Shown here piece after piece: positions 1 to 5,960 of a stretch of 9,051 nucleotides of DNA. A program made the position numbers and the translations under genes. The notes below the pieces were generated by a model that saw nothing but the letters and a program-made list of their open reading frames with translations, did no database searches and was not told the DNA's origin. This DNA comes from Desulfobacteraceae bacterium (GTDB taxonomy: Bacteria > Desulfobacterota > Desulfobacteria > Desulfobacterales > JAUWMJ01), in contig JAUWOH010000109.1 of NCBI GenBank assembly GCA_030612225.1, positions 1-9,051 of the forward strand, given 5' to 3'. The number at the start of each line of letters is the position of its first letter. The first letter of the stretch is position 1.

Positions 1-540
1 TTGCTGTTTACATGTAATATTGTGGAATTAGTAAGATAATCGTATCAGGCGGCAAACCTAAAATAAATGTTTACAGTGAGCCGGGCGAAGGACATCTTTA
101 CTGTTTAGCTGCCTGCATCAGGAAAAGCTGTTGTTAAAGAAGAAAAGGAGTATAACAGACTGATAGATGGTCAGGGGACGATTCTCTTTGTAGATGATGA
201 GGAAATGATAATCGGCGTAGGAAAACAGATAATCAAAAGATTGGGCTATGATGTGCTGACAGCAGGCGGCGGAAAGGAAGCTATAGAGATATATAAAGAA
301 AACCAGGATAAAATTGATCTTGTCATTTTAGATATGATTATGCCTGTCATGGGAGGCGGGGAAACTTTTGAAAAGCTAAAGGAAATCGATAGCAATGTCA
401 GGGTTCTACTTTCAAGCGGATACAGTTTAAACAGCCAGGCTTCCGAGATAATGGCAAAAGGCTGCGCCGGTTTTATCCAGAAGCCTTTTTACATTAAGGA
501 ATTTTCTCAAAAAATCGCAGATATTTTAAAGGAGGATTAG
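1..540 (+). pseudogene. 3' remnant of a hybrid sensor histidine kinase (HATPase end plus receiver domain), frameshifted
   Basis: The open part encodes a response-regulator receiver domain beginning near 178 (TILFVDDEE) and ending at TAG 538-540. It has the acidic pair DD (193-198), the phospho-acceptor Asp at 331-333 (LVILDMIMP), the SSGY switch region and the conserved Lys of QKPF at 481-483. The only in-frame ATG (205) lies after the acidic pocket, so a protein started there could not bind Mg2+ properly. Upstream, frame 3 (48-92) reads INVYSEPGEG, the usual last strand region of a histidine-kinase HATPase domain. The expected LPAS that follows appears at 109-120 in frame 1, the receiver frame. 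About two bases are missing between them, and a TAG sits at 106-108 in the receiver frame. Another in-frame stop lies at 15-17. I read this as a decaying hybrid kinase; assembly errors are the alternative. The kinase core lies outside the window. Confidence 0.7.
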
Positions 541-543
541 TTT

Positions 544-1701
544 TTACCTTCGCCATCCATACAATCCCCATCCCAGCGAGACAAGTCCCAGGCCGCTGAC
601 AGCGGCGGAAACAAGGCCTGTTGCAAGTATGCCGCCTGCCCGCCACACATGCCCACCCATCAGCGCACCTGCAATCCTTCCCATACCTGCTGATGCAAAA
701 AAGCCTGACATCATTGTTGCACGGTATTCAGGAAAAAGTTCCGTGAAAAGAGACATGCTTGTAACAATTGAAAATTCAAAAGTTAAAAAGATGAAAAACA
801 GGCCGGTGAGCGCCAGGGGCAGAGTTAATCCTAAAAAAGGCAATATCCCATAACTTATTAAACACAGGGTCAGGGCAGTAAGAACTGTCCGTTTCAACCC
901 GAAACGATCGGCAAAAACGGCTGTCAATGTCTCGCCCGATAGTTCGGCCAGTCCTATAAGACCGGTGCTCATCCCGATGGCGATAATGCTAAGATCGAAA
1001 GATTTTTCAAGCCATGCCCCATACACAACAAAAAGATTATCGTTTGCAGCACTTATAAAAAAAGCAAATCCCATGGCTCCAAGGGCGGTACGTTTTTTGA
1101 GCAACTGACACCAGGCACCCCATAAATTCATAGAAGTCTGGTGTGAAGTATTTTTCTTGTTGTCTCGTGGGATAACAACGGCCAGCATAACCATACCCAC
1201 CATGCTTAACCCGCCCAGGACAAAGAAAGGCGAACGCCAGCCGAACCGGTCGATTAAAAGAGCAATCAGGGGGATTCCCACAAGGGTGCTTGCCGACCAG
1301 CTATATTCAATCAGGCCTATTACAAGGCCCCGCTGCTTAAAGGGAACTCTTTCACTAGCATAGGCCTGAACAGCAGGGTCAAAAATGGTTTTTCCTATAC
1401 CTGCCAGAAATAGAGCGATAAGAATTACGCCGTAAAAGGGGAAAAAGCCTCCGGCAAACATGCCGAGACTAAGCATTGCCAATGCTGCCAGCATCATCAA
1501 CCGGTATCCGAGACGATCCGCAACAGGCCCGAAGAAGATGCCGAGCAGGGCTGTAGCCTGATTTGCAGCAATCAGCGAAGTAATTGCAGTCAGCTCAACA
1601 CCTATCCCCCTGCTGAGGACAGGGGCGAAAGGGTATGCAAAACGCCGGGAAGTATTAAAGATAACCCGACATAAAGTTGCTATGAATATCTTTAGAACCA
1701 A
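544..1701 (-). CDS. MFS family transporter (12 transmembrane helices), substrate unknown
   Basis: A 385-residue inner-membrane protein of major facilitator superfamily length and hydrophobicity, with alternating hydrophobic helices throughout. The motif-A loop between helices 2 and 3 is seen at residues 58-67 (GPVADRLGYR). Its pseudo-repeat in the second half is at 264-271 (FADRFGLK). The polar stretch at about 178-204 (PRDNKKN onward) fits the central cytoplasmic loop between the two six-helix bundles. The start is TTG at 1701, chosen because AAGAGG (complement of 1710-1715) stands 8 nt upstream. Translation ends 3 nt from the stop of the opposing kinase remnant, with no obvious terminator between them. 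The neighbouring genes do not point to a substrate; drug, sugar or organic-acid export are all possible. It probably has its own transcription, since copy A of the repeat element separates it from the upstream lipoprotein gene. Confidence 0.85.
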   Translation of the reverse strand: MVLKIFIATLCRVIFNTSRRFAYPFAPVLSRGIGVELTAITSLIAANQATALLGIFFGPVADRLGYRLMMLAALAMLSLGMFAGGFFPFYGVILIALFLAGIGKTIFDPAVQAYASERVPFKQRGLVIGLIEYSWSASTLVGIPLIALLIDRFGWRSPFFVLGGLSMVGMVMLAVVIPRDNKKNTSHQTSMNLWGAWCQLLKKRTALGAMGFAFFISAANDNLFVVYGAWLEKSFDLSIIAIGMSTGLIGLAELSGETLTAVFADRFGLKRTVLTALTLCLISYGILPFLGLTLPLALTGLFFIFLTFEFSIVTSMSLFTELFPEYRATMMSGFFASAGMGRIAGALMGGHVWRAGGILATGLVSAAVSGLGLVSLGWGLYGWRR

Positions 1702-1716
1702 TTTTGAAACCTCTTG

Positions 1717-1728
1717 AAATAGCTATTT
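1717..1728. repeat. 12-bp perfect palindrome just upstream of the MFS ribosome binding site
   Basis: AAATAGCTATTT is fully self-complementary and lies directly 5' of the Shine-Dalgarno of the minus-strand MFS gene. It could be a small operator or an RNA hairpin near the ribosome site. It is AT-rich and short, so chance is a real alternative. Confidence 0.3.
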
Positions 1729-1776
1729 GAAAATTTGACTACTTTCCTTGCAAAGGTATTACAGTTAAGTAGTTCA

Positions 1777-1941
1777 AGTGCCTAAAGTGAGCTAAAGTGA
1801 CTAAAGTGTCTAAAGTTAAGGAATTCTGTCTATTTTTTTATAAAAAAGATGGCTTGCCGGGGCGTAGCTAAAGGCGAAGCCTGGAGCAGAGCGACACCAC
1901 AACTTTAGTCACTTTAGCTCACTTTAGGCACTTTAGTCACT
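1777..1941 (-). mobile_element. MITE-like element, copy A (41-bp terminal inverted repeats)
   Basis: A non-coding 165-bp unit with 41-bp imperfect terminal inverted repeats at 1777-1817 and 1901-1941. Each terminus is a stack of AAAGTGA units joined by CT or GCT (period 9 or 10). The 83-bp core contains a perfect palindrome of six T, AT, six A at 1834-1847 and a GC-rich stem-prone part (1851-1895). The reverse complement matches copy B at 7519-7744 almost base for base at both ends: the corresponding 41-bp arms each differ at one position. The element ends 2 nt from the stop codon of the lipoprotein gene, so it may also shape the 3' end of that transcript. No convincing target-site duplication is visible. 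A non-autonomous transposed repeat is the best reading; the mobilising enzyme is not in the window. Confidence 0.7.
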
Positions 1942-1943
1942 CT

Positions 1944-2351
1944 TTACTTTTCCAACTCCTGGATTCGATCCTTTTGCCTGGCTATGCGAACCGTCCACTC
2001 CGGATATTCATTTAAATAGATTTCTGCCAGGTTATTAAACTCTTTTGCCTGTTTTGCTTCTTCTTTCATCAGCCAGGCCTGGGAAAGATAATAAAAATTT
2101 TCACCGCTGCCGGGATTAAGGTTGATGGCCCGTTCAAGGGCACGAATGGCGGCGTCAGGTTTGCCTTTGTTCAGGAGGCTTTTGCCCTGCTCGGTTAATT
2201 GTAAAGATGCAAGTACTCGTGGTGTAGAGGGTGATTCGGGAGAAGGGGGCGGCTCAGGAGTTAAAGCTGGTTTCATACACCCAACCGCCGGCAGGCATAG
2301 CGCAACCGCCAACAGGATTTTCAGCCATTTAATTTTTAGTGTCATAGTCAT
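1944..2351 (-). CDS. small TPR lipoprotein, candidate PBP1b activator (LpoP-like)
   Basis: 135 residues. A hydrophobic signal peptide (about residues 8-20) ends in a lipobox, AVGC, with the acylated Cys at 25, so the mature protein should be a lipoprotein. Residues 29-44 form a proline-rich linker. Residues 50-115 look like about two tetratricopeptide repeats: a helix pair around NKGKPDAAIRALERAINLNP, then YYLSQAWLMKEEAKQAKEFNNLAEIYL. The gene starts inside the 3' end of the PBP1b gene (23-nt overlap), so the two are translated from one message and probably coupled. The Shine-Dalgarno is weak, and a second ATG two codons on (2345) is also possible. In Pseudomonas, a TPR lipoprotein (LpoP) with a disordered linker activates PBP1b from the outer membrane. 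Domain order and gene position here match that, but the equivalence is inferred. Confidence 0.8.
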   Translation of the reverse strand: MTMTLKIKWLKILLAVALCLPAVGCMKPALTPEPPPSPESPSTPRVLASLQLTEQGKSLLNKGKPDAAIRALERAINLNPGSGENFYYLSQAWLMKEEAKQAKEFNNLAEIYLNEYPEWTVRIARQKDRIQELEK

Positions 2352-4629
2352 CTTTTCTCATAAATTTAAAAATTTTTCTAAACAACCCAGGTTTATTATG
2401 AATCGGGCAAAAAACGGTCGGTACATTTTCTTTAAGAAATATTTCTTCCATACTTTCCGGACAGCCTTTATGAGCAAGCAGACCGCTTTCTGAACAGACG
2501 GTTTCTTTTACTACACCGGGGGGAATTTTATACCAGTTTTCAGATACATACTGGGGGACAGAATTCATAAGATCCGCCCAGATGGGGAGGGCCGCGGTCG
2601 AACCTGTGGTAAAAATGGAATCCTGGTTATCAAACCCAACCCACACCAGCGCTAGAATATCAGGAGTATATCCCACAAACCAGGCGTCCCTGAAATTATT
2701 CGTTGTTCCTGTCTTGCCCGCAACAGGCCACGATATGCCCCTGCCGATTAAAGACCGTGCAGTCCCTTCGGATACAACGCTACGGAGCATGGAACTTATA
2801 ATAAAGGCTTTTGCAGGACTGGTCAAACGCTCAATATTCATGTGCTTTTGTTTCAGCAACTTTCCGTTTTCATCGGTCACATCTTTCAAAGACAATGGAT
2901 AGGGCAGCATGCCGTCTGCAGCAAAGACGCAATACGCACGCGCCAGTTCAAGCGGTATAACCTCAAATGCACCCAGGGCAAGGGAAGGGTATGGTTTTAA
3001 AGGAGTTGAGAATAGGAATCTGTCGGTTGTTTTGATTATCTTGTCAAGACCTACCTTTCTGGCCAGGTCAACTGTTGCAAGGTTAAAGGATTTTGTCAGG
3101 GCAAGTCTCATGCTCACGACAAGCTCGTCCGACGGCGCAAAGTTTTGAGGTTCCCATGGTTTCCCATCAATCATGTAGGTTATGGGTTCATTAGACAGTC
3201 TGGAAGCAGGTGTGAAATCATTCAGGGCGGTCAGATAGACAAAAGGCTTGAATGCACTTCCTGGCTGGCGCCGGCTCTGGGTAATCCTGTTAAACTGGCT
3301 AACCGTGTAATTTCGTCCTCCCACCACCGCAAGTATATAGCCTGTTTTTGGCTGCATTACTATGATAGCGCCTTGAAGTTTTTCTTCGCCTTTTTTACGC
3401 CTTAGAGCAGGATTCGATCTTTCCAGCCTGGATAGACCTTCTTTTAAAGCCTTCTCTGCTGCTGCCTGGACTTGAGTGTCAAGTGTTGTGTATATAGAAA
3501 GTCCCAGACTGTTCAAAACTTCAGGAGGGTATAGCTTTTCAAGCTGCCGATATAGATAATCTATAAAATAAGGCGCTTTTTTCCCCTGAAGGTTAAAGCC
3601 CGCAGATTCAACTTTTGCTGATAAAGCCGCCTTAAGCTTATCGTTGTTAATCCAACCCTTCCGGTGCATGGCATGCAGCACCATATTTCTTCTCTCCTTG
3701 CAGCGGGATTTGCCAACATAAGGGGAATAATAATTCGGCCCCTTGATCAGTCCTGCGATTGTTGCTGCTTCAGGCAATGAAAGTGTACTGACAGGTTTGT
3801 CGAAGTAGAAAAATGAGGCTTCACCAACACCATTGATGGAGATCGATCCTTTTTGTCCAAGGTAAATTTCGTTTAAATATATTTCAAGAATTTCATCTTT
3901 TTCATATATAGCTTCAATGATGACGGAAAGGATAGCTTCATTGATTTTCCGGGATATTGTTCTTTCCGGGGTTAAAAAATAATTTTTAGCAAGTTGCTGG
4001 GTTAAAGTAGACCCTCCCTGCAGGATGGCGCCGTGACGCAGGTTTGTGTAAAGCGCCCTGAGAATACCCCGTGGATCAATTCCGTGGTGCTTGTAAAAAC
4101 GGCCGTCTTCTGCAGCAAGCACGGCATGGATGAGATCTTCAGGGACTTGGTGGATGGAAACAAGATGCCGTTTTTCCCGCTCCGGCCCGAAGAATTGCAT
4201 TATTTCCTCCGGCTCCAGTTCTAAAATAGGGACAGACTTGCCGGTATCCGCACGATTAATAGCTTCGATTTTGTTTTGGAGAAATCGGATTTTTACAGGG
4301 AAGCCTTTCCGTGTAAGGGAGGGCGCCTTAAGGTCATGAAGATAAATTGTTACTTTAGTGGATGCAGTTTTCTTCTCCCCCTTTTTCCTGGGATTATGAG
4401 AAACTTCCCGGTATCCAAGGCTGTTGAGCTTTTTATTAAAAAGGGAGCGATTGATTCGTTGGCCGGGATATAAAATGGTGATATCAGAAAAAACAGTAGA
4501 AGGAATACTCCACCGCCTGCCGGCAAAACGTTTTTCCACCTTGACAGACAGGTACCAGCTGTAAAGAATTAATCCGGCACATATCAAAATAAAAATAAGG
4601 ACGGTTAATTTAAGGAGTTTCTTAAACAT
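2329..4629 (-). CDS. mrcB: bifunctional penicillin-binding protein 1B (peptidoglycan glycosyltransferase/transpeptidase)
   Basis: Class A PBP that polymerises lipid II into glycan strands and crosslinks the peptides, anchored in the inner membrane and acting in the periplasm. With the ATG at 4629 the protein has 766 residues. An N-terminal membrane anchor spans about residues 8-27, followed by a UB2H-like region (about 38-78, RRWSIPSTVF onward), the regulator-docking domain typical of PBP1b. The GT51 domain shows AEDGRFYKHHG with catalytic Glu174, GGSTLTQQLAKN, RKINEA and EIYLNEIYLG. The transpeptidase domain has SAFK (Ser458, Lys461), SFN (514-516) and KTGT (from 639). A longer reading from 4728 would overlap hslO by 92 nt and place 33 unneeded residues before the anchor, so I reject it. 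The gene starts 7 nt after the hslO stop with no strong ribosome site, suggesting translational coupling. It overlaps the downstream TPR lipoprotein gene. Confidence 0.93.
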   Translation of the reverse strand: MFKKLLKLTVLIFILICAGLILYSWYLSVKVEKRFAGRRWSIPSTVFSDITILYPGQRINRSLFNKKLNSLGYREVSHNPRKKGEKKTASTKVTIYLHDLKAPSLTRKGFPVKIRFLQNKIEAINRADTGKSVPILELEPEEIMQFFGPEREKRHLVSIHQVPEDLIHAVLAAEDGRFYKHHGIDPRGILRALYTNLRHGAILQGGSTLTQQLAKNYFLTPERTISRKINEAILSVIIEAIYEKDEILEIYLNEIYLGQKGSISINGVGEASFFYFDKPVSTLSLPEAATIAGLIKGPNYYSPYVGKSRCKERRNMVLHAMHRKGWINNDKLKAALSAKVESAGFNLQGKKAPYFIDYLYRQLEKLYPPEVLNSLGLSIYTTLDTQVQAAAEKALKEGLSRLERSNPALRRKKGEEKLQGAIIVMQPKTGYILAVVGGRNYTVSQFNRITQSRRQPGSAFKPFVYLTALNDFTPASRLSNEPITYMIDGKPWEPQNFAPSDELVVSMRLALTKSFNLATVDLARKVGLDKIIKTTDRFLFSTPLKPYPSLALGAFEVIPLELARAYCVFAADGMLPYPLSLKDVTDENGKLLKQKHMNIERLTSPAKAFIISSMLRSVVSEGTARSLIGRGISWPVAGKTGTTNNFRDAWFVGYTPDILALVWVGFDNQDSIFTTGSTAALPIWADLMNSVPQYVSENWYKIPPGVVKETVCSESGLLAHKGCPESMEEIFLKENVPTVFCPIHNKPGLFRKIFKFMRKDDYDTKN

Positions 4630-4636
4630 ATTAAGA

Positions 4637-5578
4637 TTAGTTATCCGCAAAACGTTTACCAAGAATTTGCTGTATATCTGTTTTGCTGAAAAGATATGGA
4701 GTATTGCAGTGATGACATCGCAATTCAACAGGAAAAGGATCTTTTTCTAAAATATCCTTGATTTCTTTTGCCGGAAGCAGTGTTAACAGGCTGCGAACCC
4801 GGTCTCTGTTGCAATGACACATAAATTCTACCCTCCTGTTTGCCAGGAATTTGGGAGAATATTTATGAAAAACATCATGGATTAGTTTCTCCGGGTTACT
4901 CCCTTTAGCAAATACGACTCCCATTGAGGGAAAATCTGAAATCAAGTTTTCAAGTCCGGCTGTTATTTCATCACCGGCACCCGGCATGGCCTGTAAAAAG
5001 AGTCCGCCTGCGCCTGTAACATTACCCTCTTTATCAAAGTGAATACTCAGGTTAAAGGCGGTGGGGATCTGTTCTGACGTCAGGTAGTAATTTGCCAGAT
5101 CTTTGGCGATATTTCCATATTCAAGCACAACCTTACCGATAAACGGCTGTTTCGCATCCTGAAGATGGCGTGTGACTTCCAGGAAACCTGCACCAAAAAA
5201 AGGTGAAAGATCAAAGTTCTCCATGGGTTTATCAATTGGAATAGGGATTCTTTTTAAAAATCCACGCACTTCAGCAAAGGTATTTGCTTCAACATAAAGG
5301 CCTTTTATCGGGCCGGAGCAATCGATTTGCAGGCTTATTCGATCATTACCTTTCAGGTTTGTCGATATTAATCCAATACCAAGATATGTGCGCCCGAGCA
5401 CCAGTGTTTCTAAAATTCCCAGCTCGTGGTTTGCTCGCATCTCGTTAATCATCCTTGTGCCGTTCATTATAACACCTCGGACAGTCCCGCCGGCTAAAGA
5501 GAAATTATATAATCGATCTTTTGCACTGGCAAGAAGCTGTTCTTTTAAGGTGTTTCCATAAATTTTTTTCTTAATCAT
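4637..5578 (-). CDS. hslO: Hsp33 redox-regulated holdase chaperone
   Basis: A 313-residue cytoplasmic chaperone. In the Hsp33 family, oxidation of a zinc-bound four-Cys centre unfolds the linker and exposes a surface that holds unfolding proteins during oxidative stress. The C-terminal redox switch is intact: CxC at Cys254 and Cys256, and CxxC at Cys288 and Cys291. Family segments earlier in the protein include LETLVLGRTYLGIGLIS (56-72), the DCSGPIKGLYVEA stretch (86-98) and LEYGNIAKDLANYYLTSEQIPTA (152-174). Length is close to the usual 290-300, with a slight N-terminal extension. The ATG at 5578 lacks a clear Shine-Dalgarno, but no better start lies before the conserved region. It is the first gene of a minus-strand unit with mrcB and the TPR lipoprotein, and it diverges from the trp operon. 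Confidence 0.95.
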   Translation of the reverse strand: MIKKKIYGNTLKEQLLASAKDRLYNFSLAGGTVRGVIMNGTRMINEMRANHELGILETLVLGRTYLGIGLISTNLKGNDRISLQIDCSGPIKGLYVEANTFAEVRGFLKRIPIPIDKPMENFDLSPFFGAGFLEVTRHLQDAKQPFIGKVVLEYGNIAKDLANYYLTSEQIPTAFNLSIHFDKEGNVTGAGGLFLQAMPGAGDEITAGLENLISDFPSMGVVFAKGSNPEKLIHDVFHKYSPKFLANRRVEFMCHCNRDRVRSLLTLLPAKEIKDILEKDPFPVELRCHHCNTPYLFSKTDIQQILGKRFADN

Positions 5579-5598
5579 AATGGTAAATACAACTCTAA

Positions 5599-5614
5599 TC
5601 GAGTCAAGACTCGA
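5599..5614. repeat. perfect 7-bp inverted repeat upstream of hslO
   Basis: TCGAGTC-AA-GACTCGA is an exact inverted repeat with a 2-bp spacer, centred about 28 bp upstream of the hslO start codon. It could bind a dimeric regulator or form a short hairpin in the hslO 5' leader. A TTGACT sits inside it on the minus strand, but no matching -10 element lies where the transcript would include the start codon. Confidence 0.45.
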
Positions 5615-5619
5615 CTATG

Positions 5620-5654
5620 GTTGTCCGTTGCATGTTGTTAGTTGTGGGTTGACC
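5620..5654 (+). repeat. degenerate heptamer array (GTTGNNN x5)
   Basis: Five successive 7-bp units, GTTGTCC, GTTGCAT, GTTGTTA, GTTGTGG and GTTGACC, stay in register. A sixth, GTTGTCG, follows after one extra base. The first four positions are fixed and the last three vary. It lies in the hslO-trp divergent spacer and encodes nothing evident. Period-7 short tandem repeats are known from several bacterial groups. Function unknown. Confidence 0.6.
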
Positions 5655-5692
5655 GGTTGTCGTAAATTAGAAAATTTTTAACTAAAAAAAGC

Positions 5693-5722
5693 TTGACAAA
5701 AATTGTGAAATTCGATTATCAA
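5693..5722 (+). promoter_or_regulatory. putative sigma70 promoter of the trp operon
   Basis: A perfect -35 hexamer TTGACA (5693-5698) is followed after 18 bp by TATCAA (5717-5722, 4 of 6 matches to TATAAT). Transcription would start near 5729, about 20 nt before the leader-peptide ATG at 5749, which suits an attenuator-controlled operon. The -10 is weak, and other AT-rich choices such as TATATA near 5729 exist. No TrpR-type operator sequence was recognised, which suggests attenuation is the main control. Confidence 0.55.
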
Positions 5723-5748
5723 CGCAATATATAAATTCTGGAGTAAAA

Positions 5749-5826
5749 ATGAAAGAAGAAAACATTAAAACATTAACAATAAACCGTATAGATTCAAAAA
5801 AGTGGTGGTGGCAAACGCTATGCTAA
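5749..5826 (+). CDS. trpL: trp operon leader peptide
   Basis: A 25-codon reading frame (ATG 5749 to TAA 5824-5826) preceded by GGAG at 5740-5743, 5 nt from the start. The peptide begins MKEENIKTLTIN and ends KKWWWQTLC. The three consecutive Trp codons are at 5803-5811. Such a run is the hallmark of a ribosome-sensing leader: when charged tRNA-Trp is scarce the ribosome stalls here, and downstream RNA folding switches. The last Trp codon is the first part of RNA segment 1 and the stop codon lies in the loop of the 1:2 hairpin, as in the enterobacterial trp leader. It sits 134 nt upstream of trpE. The product itself probably has no function once made. Confidence 0.9.
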   Translation: MKEENIKTLTINRIDSKKWWWQTLC

Positions 5827-5922
5827 GGGTTTGCCTCGTGAAATCGTCTTTATAAAATAAATTAAAAATATGAGACCGTGGGCAATCCCAGCCCACGGTT
5901 TTTTCGTTTAAAAAGGCCGTGG
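5810..5922 (+). promoter_or_regulatory. trp attenuator: alternative RNA segments 1 to 5
   Basis: Segment 1, GGCAAAC (5810-5816), pairs with segment 2, GTTTGCC (5829-5835), over 7 bp; this is the protector hairpin. Segment 2, extended to GGGTTTGCC (5827-5835), can instead pair with segment 3, GGCAATCCC (5881-5889), with 8 of 9 bases matched. That removes three bases of the first terminator's 5' arm and its whole loop, so it is the antiterminator. When this happens, segment 4 (the first terminator's 3' arm) is freed and can pair with segment 5. CCACGGTTTTTT (5893-5904) lies opposite AAAAGGCCGTGG (5911-5922), giving 12 bp including two G-U pairs with a 6-nt loop. That fold also consumes the 5' arm of the second terminator. 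Pairings are read from sequence; energies were not computed. Confidence 0.8.
5876..5904 (+). terminator. trp attenuator terminator T1
   Basis: CCGTGGGC (5876-5883) and GCCCACGG (5891-5898) form a perfect 8-bp GC-rich stem with loop AATCCCA, followed directly by six T (5899-5904). This is a canonical intrinsic terminator. It competes with the antiterminator, which uses 5881-5889, so it forms when tryptophan is plentiful. Confidence 0.92.
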
Positions 5923-5943
5923 AATTTTTCACGGCCTTTTTTT
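5915..5943 (+). terminator. second tandem terminator T2 before trpE
   Basis: GGCCGTG (5915-5921) and CACGGCC (5930-5936) form a perfect 7-bp stem with an 8-nt loop, followed by seven T (5937-5943) and preceded by an A-run that lengthens the stem. It ends 4 nt before the trpE ribosome site (AAAGGA, 5948-5953). It shares a CCGTGG/CACGG core with T1, suggesting duplication of the terminator. It would catch polymerase that reads through T1, unless segment 4:5 pairing blocks it. Confidence 0.88.
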
Positions 5944-5960
5944 GTTTAAAGGAATAAAAT

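Noticed and set aside
205..540. Stand-alone CheY-like protein starting at ATG 205
   Set aside because: That start removes the VDDEE acidic pocket and first beta strand, which are encoded in frame just upstream. The domain belongs to a broken hybrid kinase.
1777..1941. CRISPR-like array from the AAAGTGA repeats
   Set aside because: Units are 9-10 bp with no spacers and are arranged as inverted termini, not as direct repeats separated by unique sequence.
2122..2493. Plus-strand 123-codon frame over the lipoprotein gene
   Set aside because: Antisense shadow of the lipoprotein and mrcB genes. The minus strand has the lipobox, TPR pattern and operon spacing.
4630..4728. N-terminal extension of mrcB to 4728
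   Set aside because: It overlaps the hslO 3' end by 92 nt and its residues resemble no PBP region. The membrane anchor begins right after ATG 4629.
5579..5607. hslO promoter using TTGACT within the inverted repeat
   Set aside because: A -10 at normal spacing would place the transcription start at or inside the start codon, and the candidate hexamers match poorly.
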